64,000 bases of DNA from Ancistrus triradiatus (Eukaryota > Chordata > Actinopteri > Siluriformes > Loricariidae). Positions within the stretch are counted from its first letter, which is position 1. Every line of letters begins with the position of its first letter. A model generated the notes under the pieces. It ran no database searches. It was given only the letters and a program-made list of their open reading frames with translations, and was not told where the DNA came from. The translations under genes and the position numbers were made by a program. Location of the stretch: assembly GCA_025084515.1 (NCBI GenBank), contig JAJAGP010000864.1:212001-276000 (forward strand), written 5' to 3'. Shown piece by piece: positions 10,414 through 21,443 of the stretch.

Positions 10414-12483
10414 ATCTTGGCGATCATCTCCATCCTGTTCATCATCCTCTCCACCATTGCCCTGTCTCTGAACACCTTACCCGAGCTGCAGATGAACGAC
10501 GAGTTCGGCCACGTCAATGATAACCCCCAGCTCGCACACATCGAGGCCGTCTGCATCGCCTGGTTCACCATGGAGTACCTGCTGCGATTCCTGTCCTCGC
10601 CCAACAAGTGGAAGTTCTTCAAAGGGCCGCTGAATGTCATCGACCTACTGGCTATCTTACCCTATTACGTCACCATATTCCTGACCGAGTCCAACAAGAG
10701 CGTTCTGCAGTTCCAGAACGTCCGGCGTGTAGTGCAGATCTTCCGAATCATGAGGATATTGAGGATCTTGAAGCTGGCGAGACACTCGACCGGACTGCAG
10801 TCGCTCGGCTTCACGCTCAGGCGGAGCTATAACGAACTGGGCTTGCTCATCCTGTTCTTGGCTATGGGGATCATGATCTTCTCGAGCTTGGTGTTCTTCG
10901 CCGAGAAAGACGAGGACGCTACAAAATTCACAAGCATCCCCGCATCCTTTTGGTGGGCTACCATTACCATGACGACTGTGGGATACGGGGATATCTACCC
11001 GAAGACGCTGCTGGGGAAGATAGTGGGCGGACTTTGCTGCATCGCCGGCGTCTTGGTTATCGCTTTACCGATTCCTATTATCGTGAACAACTTTTCCGAG
11101 TTCTACAAGGAGCAGAAGCGTCAGGAGAAAGCCATCAAGAGGCGAGAAGCCTTAGAGCGAGCCAAGAGGAACGGCAGCATCGTCTCCATGAACCTCAAAG
11201 ACGCCTTCGCCCGGAGCATGGAGCTCATAGATATCGTCGTGGAGAAGAGCGAAGAGAAGCCGCACGATAATCACCTGTCCCCTAACAGGTGGGGGATTCC
11301 AAAGCGCACGTCCTCCAGCACCAGCCTGCGAACTTTTGATAAGACGACTGGATCCAGAGAATGTTCAGCAACGCCCAGCCCACAGCATCTGAACGCCCAG
11401 AAACTGGAGGAGATCTACAACCATATGACCAAGGTGCAGTCCTGTTCCAATCTGGACATGAGCCAAAATGTATCTGAACCCAAACATGATGAAATATCAG
11501 ACCTCGAACCACAACCTGTCACTGAAGTGCTAAATAAGTGTGTCGACGGGTTTGCAGGCTGCGCCGCTGGACTCCTCAGAGAGGTCCATACGTCATTACC
11601 TACCCCCGACTCAGCGGATCAGCTTCTGCAAAGTTCAGTCAATGCACCTCTGCTGCAGGACATATCTGAAGAGGATAATGAGGTCAAGAACGAGACTCTA
11701 AATGAACCAAGCCAGGTAACGCCCACGGACGACAAGTGTTTTGTGGAGGACTTAAACTTTGCTGATCCAGATAACCAGTCAGACTCATCTGAAAGTCCCA
11801 TAGATGGAAAAAATCTGTACGTTACGTGTTACATGTCTGAAAACCAAACAGGCTGGATCGCATCCAATGACGAGAACTTTCTAGAGGACAATATCTGTAA
11901 TATAGAGAAGCTCCCCTCGGACATGTCCCCGATCAGTCCGGAGGAGAGAGACCTATCTATCGGCCACATATCCTACGAGGAGGATGATTATATAATGGAG
12001 AACACGAGTTTACTTCAAAGCACTAAACAAGATCAGACAAAAGCCATGACGATAAACTTCCTCGATATTCCGTACGACGTTCCTCTGACGCCTCCGAACA
12101 CTTCCTCCGCTCAGGAACTCAGCAGTGCTCTCCTAGATGATGACACGCCGGAGGGAGAGTGCTCGCCGCTTTTCGCCGACTCAGTATCACTAGCTAGAAT
12201 CCCGGAAGAAGACTTTATCCTTTCTCCAAAGCTTCCACTCAGCGATTTCCATCCAGACCAGACGTTATCGTTCCTTGAGGAACATCAGCGAGCATATGGG
12301 GAGGACCTAATGGCCGCCACCGCCGCCGCTTCGGTTCCTTCCACCACATTTGCACAAAACTGCGCTCAGGACGACGCGGAGGCCGAGACTGAAAGCAACC
12401 AAAGAGCGGACGGAAATTGGAGATTCACTGTTTACGCCAGAGACCCATGGGAAAATGTCACGCTCCAGCATATGAGACACTGA
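10414..12483 (+). CDS. kcnb2: Kv2 channel, last coding exon (KCNB2-like), partial
   Basis: Pore-forming subunit of a delayed-rectifier voltage-gated K+ channel of the plasma membrane. The exon encodes 689 residues. In exon numbering: S1 is about 1-22, S2 42-60, S3 72-91, S4 103-126 with regularly spaced arginines (RRVVQIFRIMRILRILKLAR), S5 141-164, selectivity filter TVGYGD 188-193 (10975-10992), S6 202-229 with the PIP gate (IALPIPIIV). Then follow KEQKRQEKAIKRREALERAK and SMNLKDAFARSMELID, the latter closer to KCNB2 than KCNB1. The roughly 440-residue acidic, serine-rich cytoplasmic tail is poorly conserved beyond NHLSPNRW and SPQHLNAQKLEEIYN. The exon starts at the acceptor, not at the in-frame ATG at 10390, and ends at TGA 12481-12483. 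The N-terminal T1 exon is outside the window. In the tail, the cluster-forming motif that reads SSIDSF in mammalian Kv2 is KCVDGF here. KCNB1 is the main alternative; the TERF1 neighbour favours KCNB2. Confidence 0.93.
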   Translation: MLAIISILFIILSTIALSLNTLPELQMNDEFGHVNDNPQLAHIEAVCIAWFTMEYLLRFLSSPNKWKFFKGPLNVIDLLAILPYYVTIFLTESNKSVLQFQNVRRVVQIFRIMRILRILKLARHSTGLQSLGFTLRRSYNELGLLILFLAMGIMIFSSLVFFAEKDEDATKFTSIPASFWWATITMTTVGYGDIYPKTLLGKIVGGLCCIAGVLVIALPIPIIVNNFSEFYKEQKRQEKAIKRREALERAKRNGSIVSMNLKDAFARSMELIDIVVEKSEEKPHDNHLSPNRWGIPKRTSSSTSLRTFDKTTGSRECSATPSPQHLNAQKLEEIYNHMTKVQSCSNLDMSQNVSEPKHDEISDLEPQPVTEVLNKCVDGFAGCAAGLLREVHTSLPTPDSADQLLQSSVNAPLLQDISEEDNEVKNETLNEPSQVTPTDDKCFVEDLNFADPDNQSDSSESPIDGKNLYVTCYMSENQTGWIASNDENFLEDNICNIEKLPSDMSPISPEERDLSIGHISYEEDDYIMENTSLLQSTKQDQTKAMTINFLDIPYDVPLTPPNTSSAQELSSALLDDDTPEGECSPLFADSVSLARIPEEDFILSPKLPLSDFHPDQTLSFLEEHQRAYGEDLMAATAAASVPSTTFAQNCAQDDAEAETESNQRADGNWRFTVYARDPWENVTLQHMRH

Positions 12484-13100
12484 AGCACAGGAAGGGCAGA
12501 GACGAAAGATTACGCATGGCATGATTTTACTTCTGGCCCTTTCTGCAAGAGACAGGAGGCTGGATATCCAAAAGCGAAGGTCCTGCTGAACTCTTGAAAA
12601 TCCTGCTGAAAAACTTGAGAGGTGCGGAGGAACCAATAAAGCATGCATTAAAAACATAACGGTGCTTAGATTTGTTGATCGTTCCAGTGTAAATATAGAC
12701 GACTGAATGACACACACAGCCACCGAGGAAACGAAGAACCAACGCTTTTATTTCAAATATTGTGCTTCGAAAGACTGAAAGGTTGCAAAAAAGCAACGTC
12801 CTGAAACATATCATCACACGAAAATGCAGCGTGTACCATGACAAAGATGTATTTTTTAGAGATGATCTGATATTTACGATTTTATTTTGCTAGGTTAACT
12901 GATTATTTGGGCACGTATTAGATTTAATGACCAGAAAAATCAGGGCTTGTTGGAGTTTTACCAAATGCAGAAAGGATTATGACTGGGTTTTAGCTATCAC
13001 TGTTTGTATAATCGCTCAGTTTTAGATTAGAGTTGGGTCCATAATGATTGGTGACCTTGATACACAGGTTAAAAAAGAAGTTGTCTAAAGTAGAATAAAA
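12484..13100 (+). other. Probable 3' UTR of the KCNB2-like gene
   Basis: Follows the stop without a gap. Candidate poly(A) signals are AATAAA at 12635-12640 and 13094-13099. The true cleavage site cannot be told from sequence. Confidence 0.5.
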
Positions 13101-13755
13101 CCAGTCAGGATAATAAATAGTCTTTCAGTCTTGTTGTATAAATATTTAGAAAATGAAAATCAGTAGTGGCTCTCGACTGGTGCAGCAGCAATTCGTCCCC
13201 GGTTCCAGTCATTTGTCTGACCCAGACAAATAATTGGCCATAACTGAGGGAGTGGAGGTCAGACATATCATTTAATAGTTAAATAAATGGAATTCCAGAA
13301 ATACTTAAAACTAATACAGGCTTTTATTTTACAATACAAGCTAGAGTGATCTCAAGGACCCAAGAGTTTGTCAGTGCTGGGGCTTGAATCTTGGACCTTC
13401 AGTTCAGCAGCTTAACCACGTGTCGTGTACTTTGCTGTGATTGTGTATAATTAATTTTAGCTATTTACGTAATTTTGTTATAGCCAGTCAAAATCCTTTC
13501 TGCCCTGAGAAACGTTAGGGTGAACAAAACTCCAGAGTCGGATATGAATTTAGTATACAGTAAATAAATCACGTATTGGCATGTAAGCTCTGAAATAAAA
13601 TCATTTCTAAAAAAAATTAATAATTTTTACTGAAAGTATGGGAGCTCACTTCTGTCAAGCAACGTAAAAATAGCCCTTTAAGGATGTCATTATTCTGAGA
13701 CGTAGAGCATCGTCATTATTAAAAATAACGTAGAGTATCACTGTAGAGCATCTCT
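13101..13755. other. No gene seen
   Basis: AT-rich intergenic DNA. A short perfect inverted repeat, 'atttgtctgacccagacaaat', lies near 13211-13231. Confidence 0.4.
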
Positions 13756-14045
13756 TAATTATGTGGAATTGGGAGGGTTAGCTTGGGCTGTGGTCACCAG
13801 TGATCGCAGAGACATGTATCGAGTCCAGGCAATGCCTTCCAGCCAGGTTGGGTGTCACATCCAGACACGATTGGGTGTGTCTGAAGCAGAGGAGGCTGGT
13901 TTGGGAATCATTCCCTGGTGGTGTAACAGCGACCCTCATCCGGGCCTGGACTGGTGTCCCCTCCAGGGCATGATCATATTTGTGCCGTGGTTCTCCAGGT
14001 ATAGGTTCTAGAGTCTCCACGACCCCGAAAAGCAGGGATAAAACA
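13756..14045 (+). mobile_element. SINE-like repeat
   Basis: The 3' part has the module 'ctggactggtgtcccctcc' and 'accccgaaaagcagggat' shared with other copies. The 5' part resembles segments near 4222 and 31940 ('gtgtctgaagcagaggagg'). It is open in both directions by chance; no protein domain is seen. Confidence 0.5.
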
Positions 14046-14149
14046 AGGCCACACTCACATTTTAAACAAGACTTGTCACATCTTGTAATAACGACATCCT
14101 GAACTGAATATATTTAATGTTGCTTCCATAATAAAGTAAGACTTTCCAC

Positions 14150-14345
14150 AGCTCTGGATCAGTGGGTAGAGCCAGCTGCTCAAATCAGTAGCGTCTGAGG
14201 TCCTGGGTTCAAATCCCAGGTAGGGCTTGCAACGTGAAGGTCAGATGGTGCGTTTATGGTAAAACCCCAGCCAGTGAACATACACAGGGCGCTAATAATG
14301 TCAGTTCCAAGCTCGGATAAATGGGAAGGGCTGAATTAGGAAACC
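14150..14345 (+). mobile_element. tRNA-derived SINE
   Basis: The head shows a tRNA-like A box ('agtgggtagagcc') and a strong B box ('gggttcaaatccc'), followed by a body 'tcagatggtgcgtttatgg' also found at 38455-38560. There is no tRNA acceptor stem, so it is not a functional tRNA gene. Confidence 0.7.
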
Positions 14346-14487
14346 TTTGTCATATCTAATATGCATCTACTAACAAGAGAAGTGGAAAGAAAACAACAAT
14401 TAAATAACAAAATGAAATCGTATTCATGTTCATACTGATTAATAAACAGCACAGCAGATGATTTCTGGTCATTAAATCTTGGGTATA

Positions 14488-16129
14488 CTTAACACATAAA
14501 GTATTTAGTCAGCCACTGATTGTGCAAGTTCTCCTACTTAGAAAGATGAGAGAGGTCTGTAATTTTCATCATAGGTACACTTCAACTATGAGAGACAAAA
14601 TGAGAAAAAAAACATCCAGGAAATCACATTGTAGGATTTTTTAAGAATTAGATTTTAAATTATGGTGGAAAATAAGTATTTGGTCAATAACAGAAGTTCA
14701 ACTCAATGCTTTGTAACATAATCTTTGTTGCCAATGACAGAGCTCAAATGTGTTTCCTGTAAGTCTTCACCAGGTTTGCACACCACTGTAGCTGGTATTT
14801 TGGCCCATTCCTCCATGCAGATCTCCTCTAGAGCAGTGATGTTTTTTTTCTCTGGGGCTGTCGCTGGGCAACACGGACTTTCAACTCCCTCCACAAATTT
14901 TCTAAGGGGTTGTGAAGTCTGGAGAACTGGCTATAGGCCACTCCAGGACCTTGAAAATGCTTTTTACAGAAGCCACTCCTTCATTCGTTATGCCCGAGCG
15001 GATTGTGTTTGGGATCATTGTCATGGCTGGAAGACCCAGCCACGTTCCATCTTCAATGTTCTCACTGATGGAAGGAGGTTTTGGCTTAAAATCTCACGAT
15101 ACATGGCCCCGTTCATTCTTCCCTTTACCACAGATCAGTCGTCCTGTCCCCTTTGCAGAAAAACAGCCCCAAAGCATGATGTTTCCACCCCCAATGCTTC
15201 ACAGTAGCTTATGTATGGTGTTCTTGGGATGCAACTCAGGCATTCTTCTTCCTCCAGTTTGAGTTTTTACCAAAAAAAAGTTTTAATTTGGTTTCATCTG
15301 ACCACATGATATTTCCTCCAATCCTCTTCTGGATCATCCCGTATGCTCTCTGGCAAACTTCAGACGGGCCTGGACATGTACTGGCTTAAGCAGGGGACAC
15401 GCCTGGCACTGCAGGATCTGAATCCCTCTTGGCGTAGTATGTTACTGATGGTAGCCTTTGTTTTACGTTGGTCCCAGCTCTCTGCAGGTCATTCATCAGG
15501 TCCCTCCGTGTAGTTCTGGGATTTTTGCTCATATTCTCATGATCATTTGGACCCCACAGGATGAGATCTTGCGTGGAGCCCCAGATTGAGGGAGATTATC
15601 TCTATGGTCTGTTATGTCTTCCATTTTCTTACAATTGCTCCCATAGTTTGATTTATTCACCACCAACCTGCTTGCCTTTGTAGATGCAAGCTCTTCCCAG
15701 CCTGCTGCAGGTCTTACAATTTTTACCTTCCTGGTGTCCTTCGACAGCTCTTTGGTCTTGGCCAAGATTGAGTTTGGAGTCTGACTGTTTGATGCTGTGG
15801 AAAGGTGTCTTTTATACAGATAACGAGGTCAAACAGGTGCCATTAATACAGGTATCGGGTGGAGGACAGAAGAGCTTCTTAAAGAAGTTGTTACAGGTCT
15901 GTGAGAGCCAGAAATCTTGCTTGTTTGTGGGTGACCAAATACTTATTTTCTACTATGATTTACAATTAAATTCTTTAAAAAATCTACAATGTGATTTCCT
16001 GGATTTTTTATTTTCTCATTTTGTCATAGTTGAAGTGTACCTATGATGAAAATTACAGACCTCGCTAATGTTTCTAAGTAAGAGAACTTGCACAATCAGT
16101 GGCTGACTAAATACTTTTTTGCCCCACTG
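14488..16129 (-). mobile_element. Tc1/mariner transposon, decayed copy
   Basis: About 1.64 kb. The right end is 'acttttttgccccactg' followed by TA (16130-16131); the left end is eroded but keeps 'aagtatttagtcagccac'. The inverted terminal repeats are about 200 bp, as in long-IR fish Tc1 elements. The transposase is on the minus strand and in pieces. It shares sequence throughout with the copy at 34921-36422 and is the longer of the two, since the other has internal deletions. Confidence 0.93.
14703..15765 (-). pseudogene. Tc1 transposase pseudogene
   Basis: A cut-and-paste transposase of the DDE superfamily that would act on the element's own inverted repeats. The minus strand keeps an N-terminal block similar to MAKTKELSKDTR (the ATG has become TTG at 15763-15765) and a C-terminal block (ITALEEICMEEWAKIPAT). 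Frameshifts and stops separate them, and the DDE catalytic core is not readable as one frame. It cannot make an active enzyme. Confidence 0.88.
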
Positions 16130-16733
16130 TATCACTTGCATCTTCAGTTTTGCTATAATTTTTTTAATCGAAAATGTTAGGACCAAAAAGCCATAAGTTC
16201 ACCTGCACTCTATACAGCGCCAGTTTCACAATGACGCAGTTATGTTTGTATTATTTATATGTTTGAATTTAATAATTAATTACTCTGTTTACTTGTACTG
16301 ATGCAGAGCTGTACTGGTCTGAGAGCCGAATCATCACATGTGGACTTGGTACTTGTAGCTATGTTTGATCTCATTTTGTTCTTCATTTTGAATTTCTAAA
16401 CATGGAGAAAAGCTCAACTTGATTTAAAGTGCCAAAAAACAACCGTATCTCATAAAAATCTGGTATCTAGTATATCCTCCAAACGTTCATTTATCCAAAT
16501 TCAGCCCTGCTGAAGCAAAACAAGACTAAACACACCGGCTCTGCATCAGTAGAAAAGCATCCTCTGTTTATTTATTATTATTATTGTAATTGTTATAATA
16601 TGGATCATTTCAATTTTTTCAGCACTTATCTCAAAGTGTCACACAGGGGGCACCTCTGGTCAGGTGTGTGCCACAGACCCAGCTCTCATGACCTGAGGAA
16701 CTCTGAAACTCCCCCAGTGAAGAGGAAGAATCA
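16130..16733. other. No gene seen
   Basis: AT-rich intergenic sequence between two transposons. Confidence 0.4.
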
Positions 16734-17208
16734 GGGATCGGATTCACAAACTTTATTTTAAGAAAAACTTGCAGTTCATAAGACAAAAACTAAGACGTTC
16801 ATAAGAATGTTTTTAAATACAATTCTTGAAAAAACTTAATAAGTTCTCAAATATTATATTAAGTAAATCTTAATTATTTGCTTACATAGGCTGTGTTGCA
16901 TTTTACAGCTTAATAAAAAAAAGCGAGACACGTTTTGAATTTCGATTTAACATTATTTTCGTTATGTAGTTTATTACGCTCAGAGGAAAAACATCAAACC
17001 AAACATTTGAACCATTTTATCTGACAAGAAATAGAGGTGATGGTAGAAGAAATAGCCAACAGGAAAAACAAAACTTGAATTGAAAGTGTTGGCCTATTTT
17101 AAGAGTATCAGTTTTTGTAACTTTTTCTTAAGAATGTAGTTAGGAAAAAGCTCACATTTAAGAAGATTTTCTTTCTTAAACACTTCTTTCTTTTGTGAAT
17201 CCGATCCC
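16734..17208. mobile_element. Foldback MITE (TIR GGGATCGGATTCACAAA)
   Basis: The left terminus 'gggatcggattcacaaac' (16734-16751) is mirrored by 'tttgtgaatccgatccc' (17192-17208). Inside, 'tttaagaaa' and 'tttcttaaa' extend the inverted similarity. It is 475 bp with no coding capacity. The family is not identified. Confidence 0.8.
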
Positions 17209-17274
17209 AGAATGGAAAGTGGCAACAAGAGAGCTTAAAACAGAAGAGACTTGAGTGGCGTTCCATGTTTCAAG

Positions 17275-17690
17275 TTGGCAAGGGGTTCTGTTCTGTTCCG
17301 GTCCCGGGTTCCAGAGAAAAGACTCTTGTTTCCAGTTTCTCTCACAGTTCTGTCTGTGTCCAAAGTTCCCAGCCTTTAGGGTGCTGGCCTTGTGAGCACC
17401 CTCACCAGGTCCTGGCCCAGTTTATTCTTGGTCCAAAGTTTTAGCTTTAAGCTACTCTCATTGCTCGATTCCGTTCCAGTTCTTTGTCCCACATTTTACT
17501 CTTCCAGTGTTCCTTACTGGGTTCTACCCTGGTTCTGTCTATGTCCATAGTTCCCAGTTCCAGAGTGCTGACTCGGAGAAGGCTGTCGTTCCTGGGTTTC
17601 ACCTTTGTTCCCAAGTTCCACCTCACCATTGGGCTTCTGGGTTCCACAGTTCTTCAGGTCACAGGGATTTAGATCTGTGGTCCGTGGCCA
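17275..17690. repeat. Degenerate GTTCCAGTTCC/GTTCCC array
   Basis: The words 'gttccagtt', 'gttcccag', 'tggttctgtc' and 'gggttcca' recur irregularly over about 400 bp. Several frames stay open on both strands because of this composition. Confidence 0.6.
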
Positions 17691-19150
17691 GACCACAAAT
17701 CCTTGCGTCTGATACACAAAGATTAATTTTTTTTAAACTTTGTGTATTATTCTGTTTTGCCTTTATACCAGTATGCTTTCTTTCATCCTTTTGCTGTGTT
17801 TAATCATTTCTCTGTTGTTTGAGACTTGTACAGAGTGTAAGCTGAGTTTTAAAGGTGTTTGGTGAGCGGAGGGAAAGTGCAATAGCCTACGTCACACTGC
17901 ACATCTATGCAGGCCAAGAAATTACGGCACTTTATTTCCAGTTTAATGTACAGACGCGTCTTTTACAGATATCTATAGATAAATATTTAATATTTAAATA
18001 CTGCAGTGTTACTACAGGTCTAAAATAAGCTTTTACAGCGGTGTATTAATACCTATAAGAAATCTTTCACTTAGATCAAATCTTTTTAACGGTGTAAACA
18101 ACAGCGATCTAAACTTGGCCGCACACAGAGTATTTTACGTTTTTTTGTCCTGATGATGAACACTGTTGGTGATTCTATTTTTTCTAAACCATTTTCCTGA
18201 TTCAGAAGACGAGAGCCGGTTCCTCTGTACGGAAAGGCTAAGATCGTTTTGTTCATACAGCAGTGTACAGAAAAAAAAAATATTATAAAAAATCTACTTT
18301 TTATAATAATAAATAAATACATAAATAAATCAGGTCTTTCAGTAAGGAGAATATTATATATGAGTTCTCAGGTTTTCTACAAAACTAAAAACGTCCTGCT
18401 ACTGTTCGTTTCTTTTGATTTATACGTAACGTTGTTTAGTTCTTCTGCTGTGTGTTTTGTGGGAAGGGAAACATTTTAATAATGTTATAATTTATGAATA
18501 CATTACATACACATTAATCCATGAGTAATCCATTAGCCTATATGAATAAAACGCGTCTCGTAGAAAACTTCCCAAAAAAGATCTATAGTGAATGTCAGGG
18601 AAAGAGGATTTGCTTATTTTTATTTTTCTAGAAATTATAATATATTAATCTTATCTGAACTCTTTACAAATATCACTATATACATTCAAATAAATATTTA
18701 TCGAATACAGATCTTCACACACTCACTGCCTTTGCTTCCTTCAAATGGCTTTTACAAATTGTAGGCTTACGTGCTGAATTCAGCACATTAGCGCCACCGA
18801 GAGGCTGCCGTGTTAAATAACCTGATTCTTTGGTCCAGAGGGTGCACTCGTTCAGTCGAGAAGGTGGCTGTAAATGTTCCTGAGCTGAATCTGTGGATTT
18901 CCTAAAACAAAGCGTTAATAGAAGATCTACAAATAAAAAAACACATAACGTTTTTTTATGGAGACTATCCACATATCTGCAGAAAAGGAAAAAGAGATTC
19001 TTTGGCAGTAAACAATGCTCAGTAGCTGTTACAGCCCGTGTGACGCCCAGCATGGCCAGAAGGCATCGCCGAGACTCAAATACCTGAGAAAGTGACACCT
19101 AATGAAAGTTTTGAAACCTAGAAAAAAAGACAACGGTGGCTTAAGGCTTA
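17691..19150. other. No supported gene
   Basis: AT-rich. A minus-strand open stretch (19098 to 18715) is preceded by an acceptor-like 'cgctttgttttag' near 18902, but it has no family resemblance and I do not call it. Confidence 0.35.
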
Positions 19151-19410
19151 ACCAGCAGCACAGGGCACAAGCTGAGATGGACAGGGCACCAATCCATCAC
19201 AGGGAACACTTACACTTAGGCTGGGACACTTTAGAGACACAAAGTGACCTAAAGCATGTCTTTTTTGACGTGGAAGCAAAACGAGCCACCTGAAAGAAAT
19301 CCATGCAGACGTGGGGAGAACATGCAAACTAAACACAAATGGAGTCCGGCCCAGGAATTGAACCTGGAGCTGTGCCATTGCACCAGATTTGATCTAATCC
19401 GCGTAAGCCT
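19150..19410 (-). mobile_element. SINE, minus strand
   Basis: The reverse complement shows a tRNA-like 'ggttcaattcctgggcc', then 'tttgcatgttctccccacg', then 'gatggattggtgccctgtcc'. Nearly full length. Confidence 0.8.
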
Positions 19411-19429
19411 GAATTCTGAACCAGACCTC

Positions 19430-20000
19430 AACAGTCTCTTTAGTTAACCGGCGACTGGGTGCGAAAGATAACGAAGAGAGTGTGCGTTATACTGAATATA
19501 TATTGGATATTCAAGGTAGCTTTGAGAAGCAGATTTGCACCTATATTACCTATATTAGTATATCGAAGCTCTAACGATGCAACTATTTTGAGTAAATTAT
19601 GACATAGAGTAATAAAAATAATACTCTCATTACACGAGCATGAACCATGACTGATTTATCATCACACCTGTGACTCTACTGATATTCACTCACACTGGAT
19701 TCATCTAAGGAAGCCATGACAGGCTTACATCGTTTCTGATCGTTTGTTTTGTAATACCTGTACATTATAACGAACGTGTGCGTTTGTTTGTACATGTTGT
19801 TGGACTGCTCATCTCTCCTTGTTATGCAGAATTTCAGCGATCCTGTTGGCCTGTTTAAGGCGTGTTAACCGTGCATGTTGGACTCATGATCACTTTGTTA
19901 TGGTACATGCGTGTGTCGATGTTTCTGTAGGCCATGGCGTTGTTCCTCATTACATCTGTTATTAGCATATGCAGAGTAATTAATAAATATGTATATAAAT

Positions 20001-20040
<40 letters not shown>

Positions 20041-20195
20041 GCTTGTGTAAAAACAGGGGTGTGAGGATGGGAGTGTTTAAGTCCAATGTCTTGCTTTAGG
20101 ACTGCAAGAGAAGCCCTTCAATTCCCAGAAAGTGTTTATACTATTAATTAATCTTGGTGGTCAGATAATCACTGCAGTATTGCTCTGTTCTTTCA
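19430..20195. other. No gene seen; (TG)n at 20004-20038
   Basis: Unique AT-rich sequence with one dinucleotide repeat. Confidence 0.5.
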
Positions 20196-20199
20196 AGAA

Positions 20200-20410
20200 A
20201 ATCCAATTCCTGGTGGAATAGTGTGACTGTCTTGGCACACTTTGGGCCCCTGAATACCAACCGAGCCTCGTTTAAACCTCACAGCCTACCTGAGTATTGT
20301 TGCTGACCGTGTGCACCCCTGTATTACCACACTGTACCAACTTCTGATATCTACTTCCAGCAGGATAAAGCTCCATGTCCCAAAACTCGAATCACCTCCT
20401 CATAGTGGAA
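20200..20410 (+). pseudogene. Tc1-like transposase fragment
   Basis: In one frame the segment near 20348-20397 reads YFQQDKAPCPKTRITS, recognisable as the YFQQDNAPCH block before the last catalytic acidic residues of Tc1-family transposases. Flanking sequence 'cctgagtattgttgctgac' belongs to the same gene region. No terminal repeats are present, so this is an isolated relic. Confidence 0.6.
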
Positions 20411-21030
20411 TAACTTTTCCAGAAATAGGGTTTGTAGACTCTGAGCCTATGATCAATTGCTGGACATTCAATTGGGGGCAGATGTTTAACTTTAGGGCGC
20501 TATTTTAGAGCGCTGCTATATTCATCATCTGAAGGCTGCTGTACTGCAGCACATTGATTTTAGTCTTTTTCTGATTCCCCATCGACCCACGGACTGCAAA
20601 CCTCAACACAACCCGAACCCTTGTCCTTTCATAGGGCACGGGAGAAGTGTGTGTATAAAATAAAGGGAAATATTAAATGCATTTAGACTTCTGTTGCCAG
20701 ATGCAATGCTGTTAAACTTTCCGTAACACAAAAAACAGCCAGCCGTTTAGCTTTGTGAGTTCAAAACCAGTAGAGGTGCTACAGAGAAACATGATACTTT
20801 CGACTGAAGGTGGTTAATCAATGCTGGAGGCCAGATTTAAAAGAACATGTATACAAAATAAATGTATACAAAGAAATAAAAGAGTAATGAGGAGAAACTT
20901 TCTGGAATTATAAACCAGCGTAGCAGGTACAGAGAATGTTGGACTCTCATTAGATTTACAGAATTACAGCACTGTCATTTGAAGGAAAAAACATTACTAA
21001 TTGCTATAGAAGACGTGCATTTCCATAGAT
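20411..21030. other. No gene seen
   Basis: Unique sequence upstream of the TERF1 promoter. Confidence 0.4.
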
Positions 21031-21033
21031 TCG

Positions 21034-21046
21034 CCACCAGATGGGG
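21034..21046 (+). promoter_or_regulatory. CTCF-like motif (one mismatch)
   Basis: CCACCAGATGGGG matches CCASYAGRKGGCR except for G in place of C at the twelfth position. It lies 58 bp before a perfect match in the same orientation. Confidence 0.35.
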
Positions 21047-21103
21047 CCCATACTCGTCTGTAAAGTGCATGTCCTCTTATATGTTACGTAGACACGCTCC
21101 AGT

Positions 21104-21116
21104 CCACTAGGTGGCG
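21104..21116 (+). promoter_or_regulatory. CTCF-like motif upstream of TERF1
   Basis: CCACTAGGTGGCG matches the CCASYAGRKGGCR core at every position, 138 bp before the TERF1 ATG. Binding is inferred. Confidence 0.45.
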
Positions 21117-21139
21117 ATAAAAACACATCTTGACTTTAA

Positions 21140-21253
21140 AGGCCTAAGTAGGTATCATGCATCGGTTTTAGACACAGCCGCTGTATATCAGCAGCGCGTT
21201 TCGGTTTGTTTTTACAGGGAGTTTTCAGTTGTGTGCTGCTTACGTGTTCACAC
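21140..21253 (+). promoter_or_regulatory. TERF1 5' UTR / CpG-rich promoter region
   Basis: CpG density rises sharply here against AT-rich surroundings ('gcagcgcgtttcgg') and continues through exon 1 to about 21660. No TATA box. The start site is not defined by sequence. Confidence 0.5.
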
Positions 21254-21443
21254 ATGGATGAAGCGGGAGTTGTGAGTGAAAATCAGCCGGTTATATCGAG
21301 CACTACGGGGTCGAAAATAAACTTTGGTGATGTGGAGAAAGTCGCGCGCTCCTGGATCATTGACTTTAGTTTCCTCTCACTGTGCCGTTACTACAGAGAA
21401 CAAAACTCAAAGAAGTTCAGCAAAACCCTCCGAGCTTTCGAAG
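21254..21443 (+). CDS. terf1: terf1 exon 1
   Basis: Residues 1-63 plus one base. A 26-residue leader is followed by the first TRFH helix (EKVARSWIIDFSFLSLCRYY). Donor 'aag|gtaaaa'. Confidence 0.92.

Noticed and set aside
11282..11801. Minus-strand open frames within the KCNB2-like exon
   Set aside because: Antisense shadows of a real coding exon.
12307..12723. 138-codon minus-strand frame across the KCNB2 stop
   Set aside because: Overlaps genuine coding sequence antisense; no family resemblance.
13778..14020. Open frames on both strands
   Set aside because: They lie in a SINE-like repeat.
14155..14226. Possible tRNA gene (A and B box)
   Set aside because: No acceptor stem pairing or terminator; it continues into a SINE body.
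18715..19098. 127-codon minus-strand frame with an acceptor-like site
   Set aside because: Considered as an exon of another gene of the block (SBSPON, TRPA1) but no motif of either is present.
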